A stretch of DNA of 64,000 nt from contig NZ_MUNO01000026.1 of assembly GCF_002001015.1 (NCBI RefSeq), positions 186,001-250,000 of the forward strand, in the 5' to 3' direction. The notes beneath the pieces are model-generated. The model searched no databases, had not been told where the DNA came from, and worked only from the letters and a program-made list of their open reading frames with translations. A program made the translations under genes and the position numbers. Positions 9,107 to 17,726 of the stretch are shown here, one piece after another; the first letter of the stretch is position 1, and each line of letters opens with the position of its first letter. Origin of the DNA: Polaromonas sp. A23 (GTDB lineage Bacteria; Pseudomonadota; Gammaproteobacteria; Burkholderiales; Burkholderiaceae_C).

Positions 9107-9853
9107 ATGTTCGTACCCAACGCCCACGACTTCATGGTGGTTAGTTTTGTTTTCTTTGTGGCGGGCGGCGTCAAGGGCGTGCTGGGCATGGGCTTGCCGA
9201 CGGTGGCCATGGGTTTGCTGGGCTTGCTGATGCCGGTGGCCGAGGGTGCCGCCCTGCTCTTTTTGCCTTCGCTCATCACCAACTTGTGGCAGATGTCGCG
9301 CGGCGGGCACCTGCGGGCGCTGGCCTGGCGGCTCTGGCCGATGATGCTTGGCGTGTGCGCCGGCATGTGGCTGGGCCGTGGCTGGATGTCAGCATCCGCC
9401 GGTAACGCCATGCTGTGGCTGGGCTTGTGCCTGGTGGCTTATGCCCTGGCCGGGCTGGCGGGCATACATCTGCCGCAGCCGCACGCGCGGCATGAAACCG
9501 CCGTGTCTGGCGTGGTGGGTTGCCTGACCGGCCTGCTGACGGCGGCGACCGGCGTGTTCGTGCTGCCGGCCGTGCCCTATCTGCAGGCGCTGGGGCTGAA
9601 GAAAGACGAGATGGCCCAGGCCTTGGGCCTATCGTTCACTGTTTCCACGTTGGCGCTGGCCGTAACGTTGACCGGCAGCCGCCACCTGAATGCCGACTCG
9701 GCCACGCAGTCGCTGCTGATGCTGATGCCGGCACTGGTGGGCATGTGGCTGGGCCAGGCCCTGCGCGACGAGCTGAGCCAGGAAAGTTTCAAGACCTGGT
9801 TGATGGGCGGGCTGCTGGCACTGGGTGCGTGGCTGGTTTGGCAAGGTTTATAG
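9107..9853 (+). CDS. Sulfite exporter TauE/SafE family permease
   Basis: 248 residues and about eight hydrophobic segments, with the family features GGVKGVLGMGLPTVAMGLL near the N-terminus and the repeated VVGCLTGLLTAATGVFVLP at mid-protein. Members export sulfite, sulfoacetate or other small anions across the inner membrane. AGGAG is 7 bases before the ATG. The divergent LysR gene is the probable regulator. The exact anion cannot be read from sequence. Confidence 0.9.
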   Translation: MFVPNAHDFMVVSFVFFVAGGVKGVLGMGLPTVAMGLLGLLMPVAEGAALLFLPSLITNLWQMSRGGHLRALAWRLWPMMLGVCAGMWLGRGWMSASAGNAMLWLGLCLVAYALAGLAGIHLPQPHARHETAVSGVVGCLTGLLTAATGVFVLPAVPYLQALGLKKDEMAQALGLSFTVSTLALAVTLTGSRHLNADSATQSLLMLMPALVGMWLGQALRDELSQESFKTWLMGGLLALGAWLVWQGL

Positions 9854-9857
9854 AGAC

Positions 9858-9910
9858 AAATCGGCCTCCAGCCCTTATTCCACGGGCGCAAGCAGCTATA
9901 AAAACGCTAG
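9858..9910 (-). repeat. Interspersed ~55-bp repeat, copy 3
   Basis: Reads on the minus strand as TATAGCTGCTTGCGCCCGT, then GGAATAAGGGCTGGAGGCCG and ATTTGTC. It fills the gap between the TauE-like and amidase genes, which end towards each other. Confidence 0.85.
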
Positions 9911-9937
9911 CAATTCAGCCCCCGCAAAGGCAAACGC

Positions 9938-11455
9938 TTAGCGCGGCGCCGGCAAACGCCCCAGCACCCCTTCCAGCGCCAGGCCAATCGCGATCAGCCG
10001 CCTGTCGCTGCCGGCCGGCCCGTCCAGCTCCAGCCCGACCGGCATGCGGCTGCTGGCGCCCAGGCCCATGGGCAGCTGGATGCCGGGAATGCCGGCGTTG
10101 CTGCCGGGGTCGGTGTTCTGGATGAAGAGGCCAAAGTTCTCCAGGCTGCTGGCTTCGGGCGTGGCGGGCAGCGCGGTGCGCGGCACGGTGGGGAACACCA
10201 GCGCATCGAGCCGCTGGCCGGCAAAGGTGTCGGCATACAGCTTGACCAATGCCGGCCGGTGCACGGCCATCGCCGCCTGGTAGATGGGCGCGGCATCCAC
10301 CAGGCCGCCCGGCCCAGGCAGCTTGCGCGGAATCACCAGCGCGTCGTAGGTGCCCTTCACATCGGGGCTGGCAATGCTTGCTGCCATCTGGCGGATGCTG
10401 ACGCCGGTGTTGTACCTGGCCAGGTAGGCCACCATGTCGTCATACGCTTCGTACAGCGCCACCGGAAAGCCCACCTTGCCGTTGAGCTCGGCCAGTTGCG
10501 GCATGGCGACATCAACCACGGTGACGCCGGCGGCTTTCAGCCGGGCCAGCGACGCCTCCCAGGCACCACGCGTGTCGCTGTCCAGGTTGGCCAGGAAGCC
10601 GGGCACCACACCGAGGCGGACAGCCTTGAGGTCGGCGGGCAGCAGCGCGGGCGCACCGGTGACCACGCGGTCCAGCAATTCAACATCAGCCATGGCCACG
10701 GCCATCGGGCCGGCCGTGTCGCGCGTGTGCGAAATCGGCGCGATGCCGGCCTGCGGGTAGCGGCCCATGCTGGGCCGCAGCGAGGCACAGCCATTCAGTG
10801 CACAGGGAACACGCAGCGAACCGCCGGTGTCGGTACCCAGCCCGGCGGGCGCCATGCGCGCGCCCAGCGCGGCCGCGCTGCCGGCCGACGAGCCGCCGGC
10901 CATCTTTGTCGCGTCATAGGCATTGCGCACGCCGGGGTTGGGCCCGGTGTTGAAGGCCGGGTTGTAGCCCGAGATGCCGAAGGCCAGCTCGTGCAGGTTG
11001 GTCTTACCGAGCACGATGGCGCCGGCATCGCGCAGCTTTTGCAGCACAGGGGCGTCGGCAGCGGGCACAAAGTTTTTCAGCGCCGGCGTGCCGGCCGTGG
11101 CGGGCAGGCCCCTGGCCTGGATGTTGTCCTTGACGACGATGGGCACACCTTGCAGCGGCAGGCAGGCGCCGCCCTGCGCACGGCGCTGGTCGGCCGCACG
11201 CGCACCCTGCAGGGCGCCGGCTTCGTCCAGTGTGACAAAGGCGTTCAGCTCGGGCCGGGCTTTGGCCCGCGCCAGGTAGGCCTGCACCAGCGCTTCGCTG
11301 CTCAGCTCACCGCTGCAGACGCGGGCCGCGGCCTCGGTGGCAGTGAGCGTGTCGATGTCGGGTGTGCCTTTGAGGCCGCCCGGGCCGCTGCAGGCCGAAA
11401 GTGCGGCGGCGGCAGCCAGGGCGCTGCAGGTGTGTGGGAGGGCAAAGCGGGCCAT
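9938..11455 (-). CDS. Amidase-signature family protein, probable lipoprotein
   Basis: 505 residues. The amidase Ser-cisSer-Lys triad is visible: Lys in VPIVVKDNI (residue ~109), the glycine/serine loop MAGGSSAGSAAALG and the nucleophile region GTDTGGSLRVP. The family hydrolyses amides (aliphatic, aryl or peptide). The N-terminus is a signal sequence ending LSAC followed by SGPGG, a good lipobox, so the enzyme is probably anchored outside the cytoplasm, unlike GatA. A GTG at 11461 is also in frame, but AGGAG lies directly against it and is correctly spaced for the ATG at 11455. It is not GatA: no gatB or gatC is adjacent. Confidence 0.85.
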   Translation of the reverse strand: MARFALPHTCSALAAAAALSACSGPGGLKGTPDIDTLTATEAAARVCSGELSSEALVQAYLARAKARPELNAFVTLDEAGALQGARAADQRRAQGGACLPLQGVPIVVKDNIQARGLPATAGTPALKNFVPAADAPVLQKLRDAGAIVLGKTNLHELAFGISGYNPAFNTGPNPGVRNAYDATKMAGGSSAGSAAALGARMAPAGLGTDTGGSLRVPCALNGCASLRPSMGRYPQAGIAPISHTRDTAGPMAVAMADVELLDRVVTGAPALLPADLKAVRLGVVPGFLANLDSDTRGAWEASLARLKAAGVTVVDVAMPQLAELNGKVGFPVALYEAYDDMVAYLARYNTGVSIRQMAASIASPDVKGTYDALVIPRKLPGPGGLVDAAPIYQAAMAVHRPALVKLYADTFAGQRLDALVFPTVPRTALPATPEASSLENFGLFIQNTDPGSNAGIPGIQLPMGLGASSRMPVGLELDGPAGSDRRLIAIGLALEGVLGRLPAPR

Positions 11456-11626
11456 GGTCACTCCTGATGTTTGGTGGTGGTTGCAGCAAAATCATCGCGC
11501 CTGCCGCCGCGGCTGTCTGTCATCGAATTCGATGACACGGCCGATTGACCGGCGCCGGTCTTGGCGCTAGGCTTGCCGCACCACACGGTTTTCCACCGCT
11601 CATTCGTTCCTTCGTAGAGGCCCGCC

Positions 11627-12358
11627 ATGTTCCTGTCCGGCACCGAGCAACGCGCTTTGGCCACCTGCTTTTCCCTGCTGGCCGAAGACCTGAACGAGCG
11701 CGAGATCCGCGAGCGCATGGGCCAGGCCACGCTGGCGCTGTTTCGCGCCGACCACTTTGCCTCCTACATCTGGAGCTCACCCTCGGGCTGCTTTGACCAG
11801 CGCGTGGCCATCCACATGGACCCGGCCAACCTGCAGCGTTACGAGGCCTGGTACCAGTACCGCGACCCCATCACCTTTGCACTGCAGTCGCGCCGCCACG
11901 CCACCCTGGTCAGCGAAGTGATGCCGCGCCGGGATTTCCTGAAAACCGAGTTCTTCAACGACTTCCTGGCGCGCGACGGTCTGCACTGGGGCATCAACCT
12001 GCATGCCTTCGACGGCGACGAGGCGCTGGGCGACCTGCGCATCTGGCGCGGGCGCAGCGGCAACGAGTTCACTGCCCACGACAAGCAACTGCTGGACATG
12101 CTGGCGCCGGCTTTCGTGGCCGCGCTGCGGCGTGCGCGCCGCTCGCTCCCTGCCCCGGCCACGCTGCCGCTGGCGACCTTGAGCCGGCGCGAGATGGAGG
12201 TGGCGCGCTGCGTGTGCCGCGGCCTGACCGACAAGGAGATTGCCCGCGAACTTGCGATCGCCCTGCCCAGCGTGCGCACCTACCTGCAGCGCCTGTTCGA
12301 CAAACTCGGCGTGCACCGCCGCGCCGGGCTGGCACAGCTGGCTGACCGGCTGCACTGA
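11627..12358 (+). CDS. LuxR-family transcriptional regulator
   Basis: 243 residues. Residues ~175-240 are a LuxR-type HTH (LSRREMEVARCVCRGLTDKE, then ALPSVRTYLQRLFDKLGVHR). The N-terminal ~150 residues could be a PAS/GAF or autoinducer-binding-like sensor (EAWYQYRDPITFAL, then GINLHAFDGDEALGDLRIW), but the invariant residues of acyl-homoserine-lactone receptors cannot be matched confidently and no luxI is present. GAGG precedes the ATG. It is divergent from the amidase, which may be its target. Confidence 0.85.
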   Translation: MFLSGTEQRALATCFSLLAEDLNEREIRERMGQATLALFRADHFASYIWSSPSGCFDQRVAIHMDPANLQRYEAWYQYRDPITFALQSRRHATLVSEVMPRRDFLKTEFFNDFLARDGLHWGINLHAFDGDEALGDLRIWRGRSGNEFTAHDKQLLDMLAPAFVAALRRARRSLPAPATLPLATLSRREMEVARCVCRGLTDKEIARELAIALPSVRTYLQRLFDKLGVHRRAGLAQLADRLH

Positions 12359-12376
12359 ATCGATTCGCGCAAACGC

Positions 12377-12435
12377 GCTACCAAATTAATAGCTGCTTGC
12401 GCCCGTAGATAAAGGGCTGGTGCCCAATTTTTCTT
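12377..12435 (+). repeat. Interspersed ~55-bp repeat, copy 4
   Basis: A complete copy: GCTACCAAATTAATAGCTGC, TTGCGCCCGT, AAAGGGCTGG, then CAATTTTTCTT. It lies between the converging LuxR gene and the sigma-factor operon. Confidence 0.88.
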
Positions 12436-12456
12436 AAAGAAACCGGGCCCTGCCAC

Positions 12457-12699
12457 TCAACCCGGCCGGCGCTTGAACTTCTGCCCCAAAGTTTCCACCA
12501 ACCCAATGGTCCAGCAAACCGGGCAACCCCGCATGGCCACCAGCGCGCCAGCCCCGGCCAGCAAGGCCATCAAGGGCTGCGCCTGCTGATGCGCAATAGC
12601 CCAGTACAAAAGCGTGAAGGCAGCGGCACCGCGCAGCAGGTGGCCAGCCAGGCTTTGGCTGGCAAAGAAACCTGTGGCGGCTTTGCTGAAGAGATTCAT
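12457..12699 (-). CDS. Small two-TM protein with CPVC motif, downstream of ECF sigma
   Basis: 80 residues, with two hydrophobic stretches (RGAAAFTLLYWAIAH and PLMALLAGAGALVAM) followed immediately by RGCPVCWTIGLVETL and a basic tail. The start ATG overlaps the stop of the sigma gene by four bases (ATGA), so it is the third member of a coupled operon. It resembles the DUF2892 protein at the other end of the operon in layout (two helices, then a CPxC segment). In this position it could be a membrane anti-sigma factor with a thiol or metal switch; that is inference only. Confidence 0.6.
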   Translation of the reverse strand: MNLFSKAATGFFASQSLAGHLLRGAAAFTLLYWAIAHQQAQPLMALLAGAGALVAMRGCPVCWTIGLVETLGQKFKRRPG

Positions 12700-13241
12700 G
12701 GCGCCGCCTTGCCCGGCCCCGGCAGGCCGCCCAGCAGGTACTCGCGCACCAGGCTGCGGGCGCGGTGAATGCGGCTTTTGGCGGCTTCGCGGGTAATTTG
12801 CAACAACTCCGCAATTTCGGTGATGGTCAGCTGCTCCATGTCGCGCAGCAAAACAACTTCGCGGTACATGGCGGGCAATGATTCCAGTGCGCGAATGAGG
12901 TCAATGCGCAGGTCGTCTTGCGGCATGGTGGCAAAGCGCGCGCTCTCCTGCACGGCCTCGATTTGTTCCGTGCCGCGCATGAAGCCAAGCACTGGCAGCA
13001 TGCACAGCCGGGCCACGATCCGGAACATCCACCCGGCCACCGCCGCGGCATCACGCACCGAGCCCACCTTTCGGTAAACAATGATCAGCGCCTCCTGCAC
13101 CACGTCTTCAATGGCGGAGCTGCGGTGGCATTGAAAACGGGCGTAGCGGCGAATGTCGGGCTGCAGCTGGCGCAGCAGCAGGTCCAGCGCCAGCGGGTCA
13201 CCGGCCTGTGCAGCGGCAAACATGGTTTTTTCAACCGTCAC
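12696..13241 (-). CDS. ECF sigma-70 family RNA polymerase sigma factor
   Basis: About 181 residues. Region 2 reads AIEDVVQEALIIVYRKVG then VAGWMFRIVARLCM, and region 4 reads LPAMYREVVLLRDMEQLTIT then REAAKSRIHRARSLVREYL. The start is uncertain: GTG codons at 13247 and 13241 and an ATG at 13223 are in frame. GGGGAG lies directly against the first GTG but is well spaced for the one at 13241, which I chose. The upstream DUF2892 stop overlaps the first GTG, and the downstream CPVC gene overlaps the sigma stop, so all three genes are coupled. No classical anti-sigma factor is adjacent. Confidence 0.88.
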   Translation of the reverse strand: MTVEKTMFAAAQAGDPLALDLLLRQLQPDIRRYARFQCHRSSAIEDVVQEALIIVYRKVGSVRDAAAVAGWMFRIVARLCMLPVLGFMRGTEQIEAVQESARFATMPQDDLRIDLIRALESLPAMYREVVLLRDMEQLTITEIAELLQITREAAKSRIHRARSLVREYLLGGLPGPGKAAP

Positions 13242-13243
13242 TG

Positions 13244-13450
13244 TCACTCCCCGGGAAGCCTGCGGCCCACCATGGCGCAGGCCGGGCAAAAACCAAACAA
13301 ACCGGTGACTACGGTCATGACACCGGCACCCAGCGCCAGCCACCCTAGCGGCGTGGCGCCGAAGAAGAACAGGCCGCAAACGCCCATCAACACACCCGCC
13401 ACCAGCCGCGCCACGCGCTCTTTGCTGCCCACATTTTTTCGATAGAACAT
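13244..13450 (-). CDS. DUF2892 (YgaP-like) small inner membrane protein with CPAC motif
   Basis: 68 residues: a short basic N-terminus (MFYRKNVGSKERVARL), two helices (VAGVLMGVCGLFFFGATP and WLALGAGVMTVVTGLFGF) and a C-terminal CPACAMVG. This is the usual DUF2892 plan, in which the second helix ends in CPxx. GGAGAG lies about 5 bases before the ATG at 13450. It is first gene of the sigma operon. DUF2892 proteins are often fused to or near rhodanese domains, so a link to sulfur or redox chemistry is possible. Confidence 0.78.
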   Translation of the reverse strand: MFYRKNVGSKERVARLVAGVLMGVCGLFFFGATPLGWLALGAGVMTVVTGLFGFCPACAMVGRRLPGE

Positions 13451-13780
13451 TTTTCTCTCCATGGCTGCCGGTAAAAAGGTCGGCATCACCCACAAAGAGG
13501 GGGCCCAAGGCGAAAAGGATTCACGGTTCATGCAATTTAATTTTGTTGCCCTGGTATTTGGACTCGCACATGGTGACACAGGCGCCACAAACCAAGCGAT
13601 CACGGCTGCAGTCCAGATATCACATGCCGCAGGAGCTGCGGAACACACCCAAAACAGGAAAACGGCGCTATTCTTGATACGCGACTTTACGCGCGGCAGA
13701 GCTGCACCAAGGCGTCGCCGCCGGACAGTCGAAGCCCCCAACACTCGAAGCCCGACACGAAAAGAGAACCTTTGTTTTCA
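13451..13780. other. Divergent intergenic region (sigma operon / hybrid kinase)
   Basis: 330 bases between divergent transcripts. It must hold promoters for both the DUF2892-sigma operon and the kinase. A plus-strand frame (13461-13808) runs through it but has no ribosome site and an arginine-rich, frame-shadow composition, so I do not call it. I could not identify a confident -35/-10 pair. Confidence 0.5.
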
Positions 13781-16612
13781 ATGCCTCAAGACCGCCGGAT
13801 TTCGATGATTGGCGGCCTCATCCTCATGGCGACCAGTATCGCGGCGGGCATCGCCGTGTACGCCGTCATGGAACGGCAGATGGAGTCTGTTCTCAGCCGC
13901 AGCCTACAGACGGCTCTGCAAAGCAATGCCCGCCTTTTTGAGAGCCAGACCAGCCGGGCCCTGACTGACGCGCGCACAGTGGCCACCCGGCCCTTTCTGG
14001 TGCAAACCCTGCAGACTCTCGAGACCACGCCGAATGACGCTACAGCCCTGCTTGCCATGCAGCGGGCCGCCACCTCGTTTTTGCCCACCGGCTTCAAGGG
14101 CATGTCTTTTCTTGATGCAACGGGCCGTGAAGTCGGACGCGCCGGCAGTTTTTCCCGCAGCGATGAAAAACACCTTTTGCTGAGCAAAAAGGAACGCGCC
14201 CTCCTGCTGTGGAACAAAGAATTCACGGTTCAGACGCACGTGGACATCCTCGACCAGAAAGGCCTGCGCGTGGGCGCCGTCATGACGGAGAGCACCCTGC
14301 CCCTGTTGACCCGCGTTTTTAGCGAGGTGGGTGCCATGGGCCAAAGTGCCGAGTTCGCGGTTTGCGCGCCGCTGGACGATGGCGGCAAGGCCATGGACTG
14401 TTTCCTGGGGCGCTTGCCCGGCATCGGGTTCAAGCGCGTTGACCGCGTGATGAACGGCACGCCCCTGCCCATGAACCACGCTCTGCTTGGAAACACCGGC
14501 ATCATCGCTGCCAGGGATTACCGCGGCGAACAGGTGGTGGCGGCCTACATACCGGTCAAGCCCGCCGGCTTCGGGATGGTGCTCAAGCTCGACCAGAATG
14601 AGTTGTACTCGCCCACCCTCACCCAGGTCAAAGACATCCTGCCGATGCTGGCGGGGTTGATGATTGCCGGCATGCTGCTGCTGCATATTCTGGTCACACC
14701 GCTGGTGCGCAAGCTGGTTCGTTCGGAAAAAGATGCGCGCGATGCCGGCGAGCTGCTGCGCAGCAGTGAATCGCAGTTGCGCGACATCACCAACAACACG
14801 CCAGCCCTGCTTTCGTACATTGATGCCAGCCAGCACTACCGCTTTCATAACCTGGCCTATGAAGAGGGCCTGGGCTTGTCTGCGGCGCAGATTGACGGCA
14901 AGCACATGCGTGAGGTGCTGGGCGAGGAGATTTACCAAAGCAACATCCCCGCCATTAAAGAGGTTCTGGCGGGGTACCCGGTGGTTTATGACCGCGTCCG
15001 GAAAACCCCGCGCGGCGACGTGCGCGACTATGTGGTCAATTATTTTCCGCGTTACGGGGAGGACGCCGACGAGGGCAAGGTTCTCGGCTTTTACGTGCAG
15101 GCCATCGACGTCACCGCACTTAAACAAGTCGACCGCATCAAGAGCGAGTTCGTCTCCACCGTCAGCCACGAGCTGCGCACACCGCTGACGTCGATTCGCG
15201 GCTCGCTGGGGCTGATTGCGGGCGGTGTGGGGGGCAAGCTGCCCGACGCCGTCATGACGCTGGTGGAGATTGCCAAGAACAATTGCGAGCGACTGATCCG
15301 CCTGATCAACGACATTCTGGATATCGAGAAAATCGAGTCTGGCAAGATTCAGCTCGACCTGAAAGAGATAGCCCTGAAGCCGCTGCTGGCGCAGGCGCTG
15401 GAGGCCAACGAAGGTTTCGGCACCACAAAAAACGTGGGCCTGCGCCTGTACTGCCCCGACGAAACCCTGCAGGTGTTTGCGGACAGCGACCGCCTGACCC
15501 AGGTGGTGACCAACCTGCTGTCCAATGCCATGAAGTTTTCCCCGCCCGACGAAACGGTGGAGGTTCACGTGTCGCGGGCGGGCCTTGGCGTGCGGGTGGA
15601 GGTGCGCGACCGCGGCCCCGGCATTCCCGATGAGTTTCGCAAGCGCATCTTCCAGAAGTTCTCGCAGGCCGATTCATCCGACACACGCCAGGCGGCCGGC
15701 ACCGGGCTGGGCCTGAATATTTCGAAGGCCATTGTTGAACGGCTGGGTGGCCAGATTGGTTTTGAAAGTGAAGCCGGCAAGGGCACCACCTTTTTCTTTG
15801 AACTGCCGCTATCGACAGGGCATCAGCGGCCGCCGGTGGCAGCGTCCGTCGGCGACCGCCCGCGCATTCTGGTGTGCGAAGACGACCGCGACATCGCCCA
15901 CCTGATCGGCATGATGCTGGACAAGGGCGGCTTTGACGTGGACAGGGCCTATACCGCCGCCATGGCTCTGTCTTTTCTGGAAACAACCCACTATGCCGCG
16001 ATGACGATGGACCTGGAGCTGCCCGACCAGGACGGCATCACCCTGATCCGCACCCTGCGCCGGCAAACGCACACGCGCGACTTGCCCATCGTGGTGGTGT
16101 CTGCCTCGGCCAGCGAAGGCCATATCCGGTGCAACAACCTGCCCTTGAATATTTCAGACTGGCTGGACAAGCCCATCGACGAGAACCAGCTGGTTCGCAC
16201 ACTACGCCGCGCCATCGGCCTCATGAGCCAGGGGAAACCGCGCATCCTGCATATCGAAGACGACTTCGACACGCAGCGCATCACGGCGGCCATTGCGCAG
16301 GACTTCGCCGTTTTCGAGTTTGCGGTTTCGCCCGGGGAAGCGCGCGCGCGGCTGCGGGAGCAGCGCTTCGACCTGGTGCTGCTTGACCTGACCTTGCAAG
16401 GCGGCTCCGGGTGGGAGGTGCTGGCGGACATTGAGGCGCTGGGCAACCCGCCTCCCGTGGTGGTGTTCTCAGCCACGGCACTGAAGCCGGCCGAGGCCGC
16501 CCGCTTCGCCGCCGTGCTGCTCAAAGCCCAGACCTCGAACACCGAACTTCTGCAAACCCTGCACCGGGTGCTCACCGAGGCGCAGCCGGTCGCTCCGGAG
16601 CTCCTGAATTGA
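13781..16612 (+). CDS. Hybrid sensor histidine kinase with two receiver domains
   Basis: 943 residues. TM1 (MIGGLILMATSIAAGIAVYA) and TM2 (LPMLAGLMIAGMLLLHILV, near residue 295) enclose a ~260-residue periplasmic sensor of double-Cache type. A PAS domain follows (~330-445), then HisKA with the phospho-accepting His of SHELRTPLTS at about residue 463, and HATPase_c (NLLSNAMKF, DRGPGIP, GTGLGLNIS). Two receiver domains end the protein: ILVCEDD with Asp ~744 (MTMDLELPDQDG), and ILHIEDD with Asp ~869 (LVLLDLTLQGG). An in-frame TTG at 13772 is an alternative start. The TGA stop lies inside an interspersed repeat. It is divergent from the sigma operon; no separate response regulator with an output domain is near. 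Confidence 0.9.
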   Translation: MPQDRRISMIGGLILMATSIAAGIAVYAVMERQMESVLSRSLQTALQSNARLFESQTSRALTDARTVATRPFLVQTLQTLETTPNDATALLAMQRAATSFLPTGFKGMSFLDATGREVGRAGSFSRSDEKHLLLSKKERALLLWNKEFTVQTHVDILDQKGLRVGAVMTESTLPLLTRVFSEVGAMGQSAEFAVCAPLDDGGKAMDCFLGRLPGIGFKRVDRVMNGTPLPMNHALLGNTGIIAARDYRGEQVVAAYIPVKPAGFGMVLKLDQNELYSPTLTQVKDILPMLAGLMIAGMLLLHILVTPLVRKLVRSEKDARDAGELLRSSESQLRDITNNTPALLSYIDASQHYRFHNLAYEEGLGLSAAQIDGKHMREVLGEEIYQSNIPAIKEVLAGYPVVYDRVRKTPRGDVRDYVVNYFPRYGEDADEGKVLGFYVQAIDVTALKQVDRIKSEFVSTVSHELRTPLTSIRGSLGLIAGGVGGKLPDAVMTLVEIAKNNCERLIRLINDILDIEKIESGKIQLDLKEIALKPLLAQALEANEGFGTTKNVGLRLYCPDETLQVFADSDRLTQVVTNLLSNAMKFSPPDETVEVHVSRAGLGVRVEVRDRGPGIPDEFRKRIFQKFSQADSSDTRQAAGTGLGLNISKAIVERLGGQIGFESEAGKGTTFFFELPLSTGHQRPPVAASVGDRPRILVCEDDRDIAHLIGMMLDKGGFDVDRAYTAAMALSFLETTHYAAMTMDLELPDQDGITLIRTLRRQTHTRDLPIVVVSASASEGHIRCNNLPLNISDWLDKPIDENQLVRTLRRAIGLMSQGKPRILHIEDDFDTQRITAAIAQDFAVFEFAVSPGEARARLREQRFDLVLLDLTLQGGSGWEVLADIEALGNPPPVVVFSATALKPAEAARFAAVLLKAQTSNTELLQTLHRVLTEAQPVAPELLN

Positions 16613-16658
16613 TAGCTACTAGCGCCCGCCGATCAAGGGCCAGAGGCTAATTTTCCCT
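16609..16658 (+). repeat. Interspersed ~55-bp repeat, copy 5, supplying the kinase stop codon
   Basis: TTGATAGCTACTAGCGCCCG, then ATCAAGGGCCAGAGGC and TAATTTTCC. The TGA of its TTGATAG end is the stop codon of the hybrid kinase. Confidence 0.82.
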
Positions 16659-17478
16659 GTAAAACAGGCCTTCCCGGCCATTCAAAGACTCGCCGGACCA
16701 GCCCGTACATTGCCCACAGCAGCGCCAGCGGAATCACCAGGGTTTGCAGCAAGAAGATGACGATGAGTTTGATGATGTGCTCTGTGGCCTGCTCTGCCGC
16801 CTGCTTGAGGTCGTCAAAGTGCTGCTTCACGTCGGCATTTTTCGCGAGCCAGTTTTTCATCTTGTCGAGCAGGCTGAGGTTGCCCGGCCCTGCCGGCTCC
16901 ACTGGGTTCAGCTTGTCAACGCGGCCTGAGGCGCTGTCTATCAGTTGCTGGCTGGCCTGGTAGTCGGCGGCCAGAAACTTTTGCCACAGTAAGTCGGTGC
17001 CTATCGTCACCACTGGAACCGCAAAGCGCAGCATCAACACAATGACCAGCGTGCGCGAGAGCCAGGCTGGCGGGTGCTGCCCGCGCCAGTAAAGCCATGA
17101 CCAGCCCAGCGCGGCCACAGTCAACACCAAAGAGATGGGCCAATAAGCGCCAATGCCGATCAACACCTTCTGCACGCCAAACACCACGCTGGCAGCCAGC
17201 ATCAGATTGGAGAACTGTTCAACCAGATCGTTGACGGGGTCGAGCACCTGGCCGGGTGCGAGCGTGACACCCACGCCGAAGGGCTGGACCAGCGCCTCGG
17301 TGCCCTGGGCGACCGAGATGGCGGCGTTCAACACCCGTGCTGTGGCAAAACTGATGAGCGCACGCTTGAGGCCAGCGTCAACCTGCTCCATTGCCGGGGC
17401 ATCCATGGGTGCCAGCCATGAACACAAAACCAGAACGCCCATGGCCAGGGCAAGCAGGACTCGGCGAGCGATGTGCAT
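16633..17478 (-). CDS. Uncharacterised multi-pass membrane protein
   Basis: 281 residues with an N-terminal signal or TM segment (VLLALAMGVLVLCSWLAP), several further hydrophobic segments (LMLAASVVFGVQKVLIGIGA, SLVLTVAALGWSWLYW, LIVIFLLQTLVIPLALLWAM) and a charged amphipathic stretch around residues 175-225. I do not recognise the family. GGGGGAAT precedes the ATG. It lies alone between two repeat copies and converges on the hybrid kinase. A conserved hypothetical inner-membrane protein is the most that can be said. Confidence 0.7.
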   Translation of the reverse strand: MHIARRVLLALAMGVLVLCSWLAPMDAPAMEQVDAGLKRALISFATARVLNAAISVAQGTEALVQPFGVGVTLAPGQVLDPVNDLVEQFSNLMLAASVVFGVQKVLIGIGAYWPISLVLTVAALGWSWLYWRGQHPPAWLSRTLVIVLMLRFAVPVVTIGTDLLWQKFLAADYQASQQLIDSASGRVDKLNPVEPAGPGNLSLLDKMKNWLAKNADVKQHFDDLKQAAEQATEHIIKLIVIFLLQTLVIPLALLWAMYGLVRRVFEWPGRPVLQGKLASGP

Positions 17479-17630
17479 TGGATTCCCCCATCTGTGCGGT
17501 GCACGCGGTGGCGCGTGCGAGACGCGCGTTCTGCCAGCTTAGCAGGTCACCCCTGCACCGCTGTACAAGTGCAGCGCCATGGCTGGCCTGGCCTGGGCAT
17601 TCCAGCTGTCACCCCTGAACCCGCTCCTGT

Positions 17631-17685
17631 TTTGATAGCTGCTTGCGCCCGTGGAGCGTGGGCAAATGACTGATTTTGTTCTACA
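17631..17685 (+). repeat. Interspersed ~55-bp repeat, copy 6
   Basis: TTTTGATAGCTGCTTGCGCC opens the copy; the 3' half is diverged (GTGGGCAAATGACTGATTTT). Confidence 0.8.
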
Positions 17686-17726
17686 AAACCAACCTCAGGC
17701 GTGTACGGCGGCTACAGGGCCAAGGC

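Noticed and set aside
13461..13808. A 115-codon plus-strand frame before the hybrid kinase
   Set aside because: No ribosome site, ends inside the kinase in another frame, arginine-rich.
13904..15568. A 554-codon minus-strand frame opposite the hybrid kinase
   Set aside because: Antisense shadow, His/Gln/Arg-rich, overlaps the well-supported kinase.
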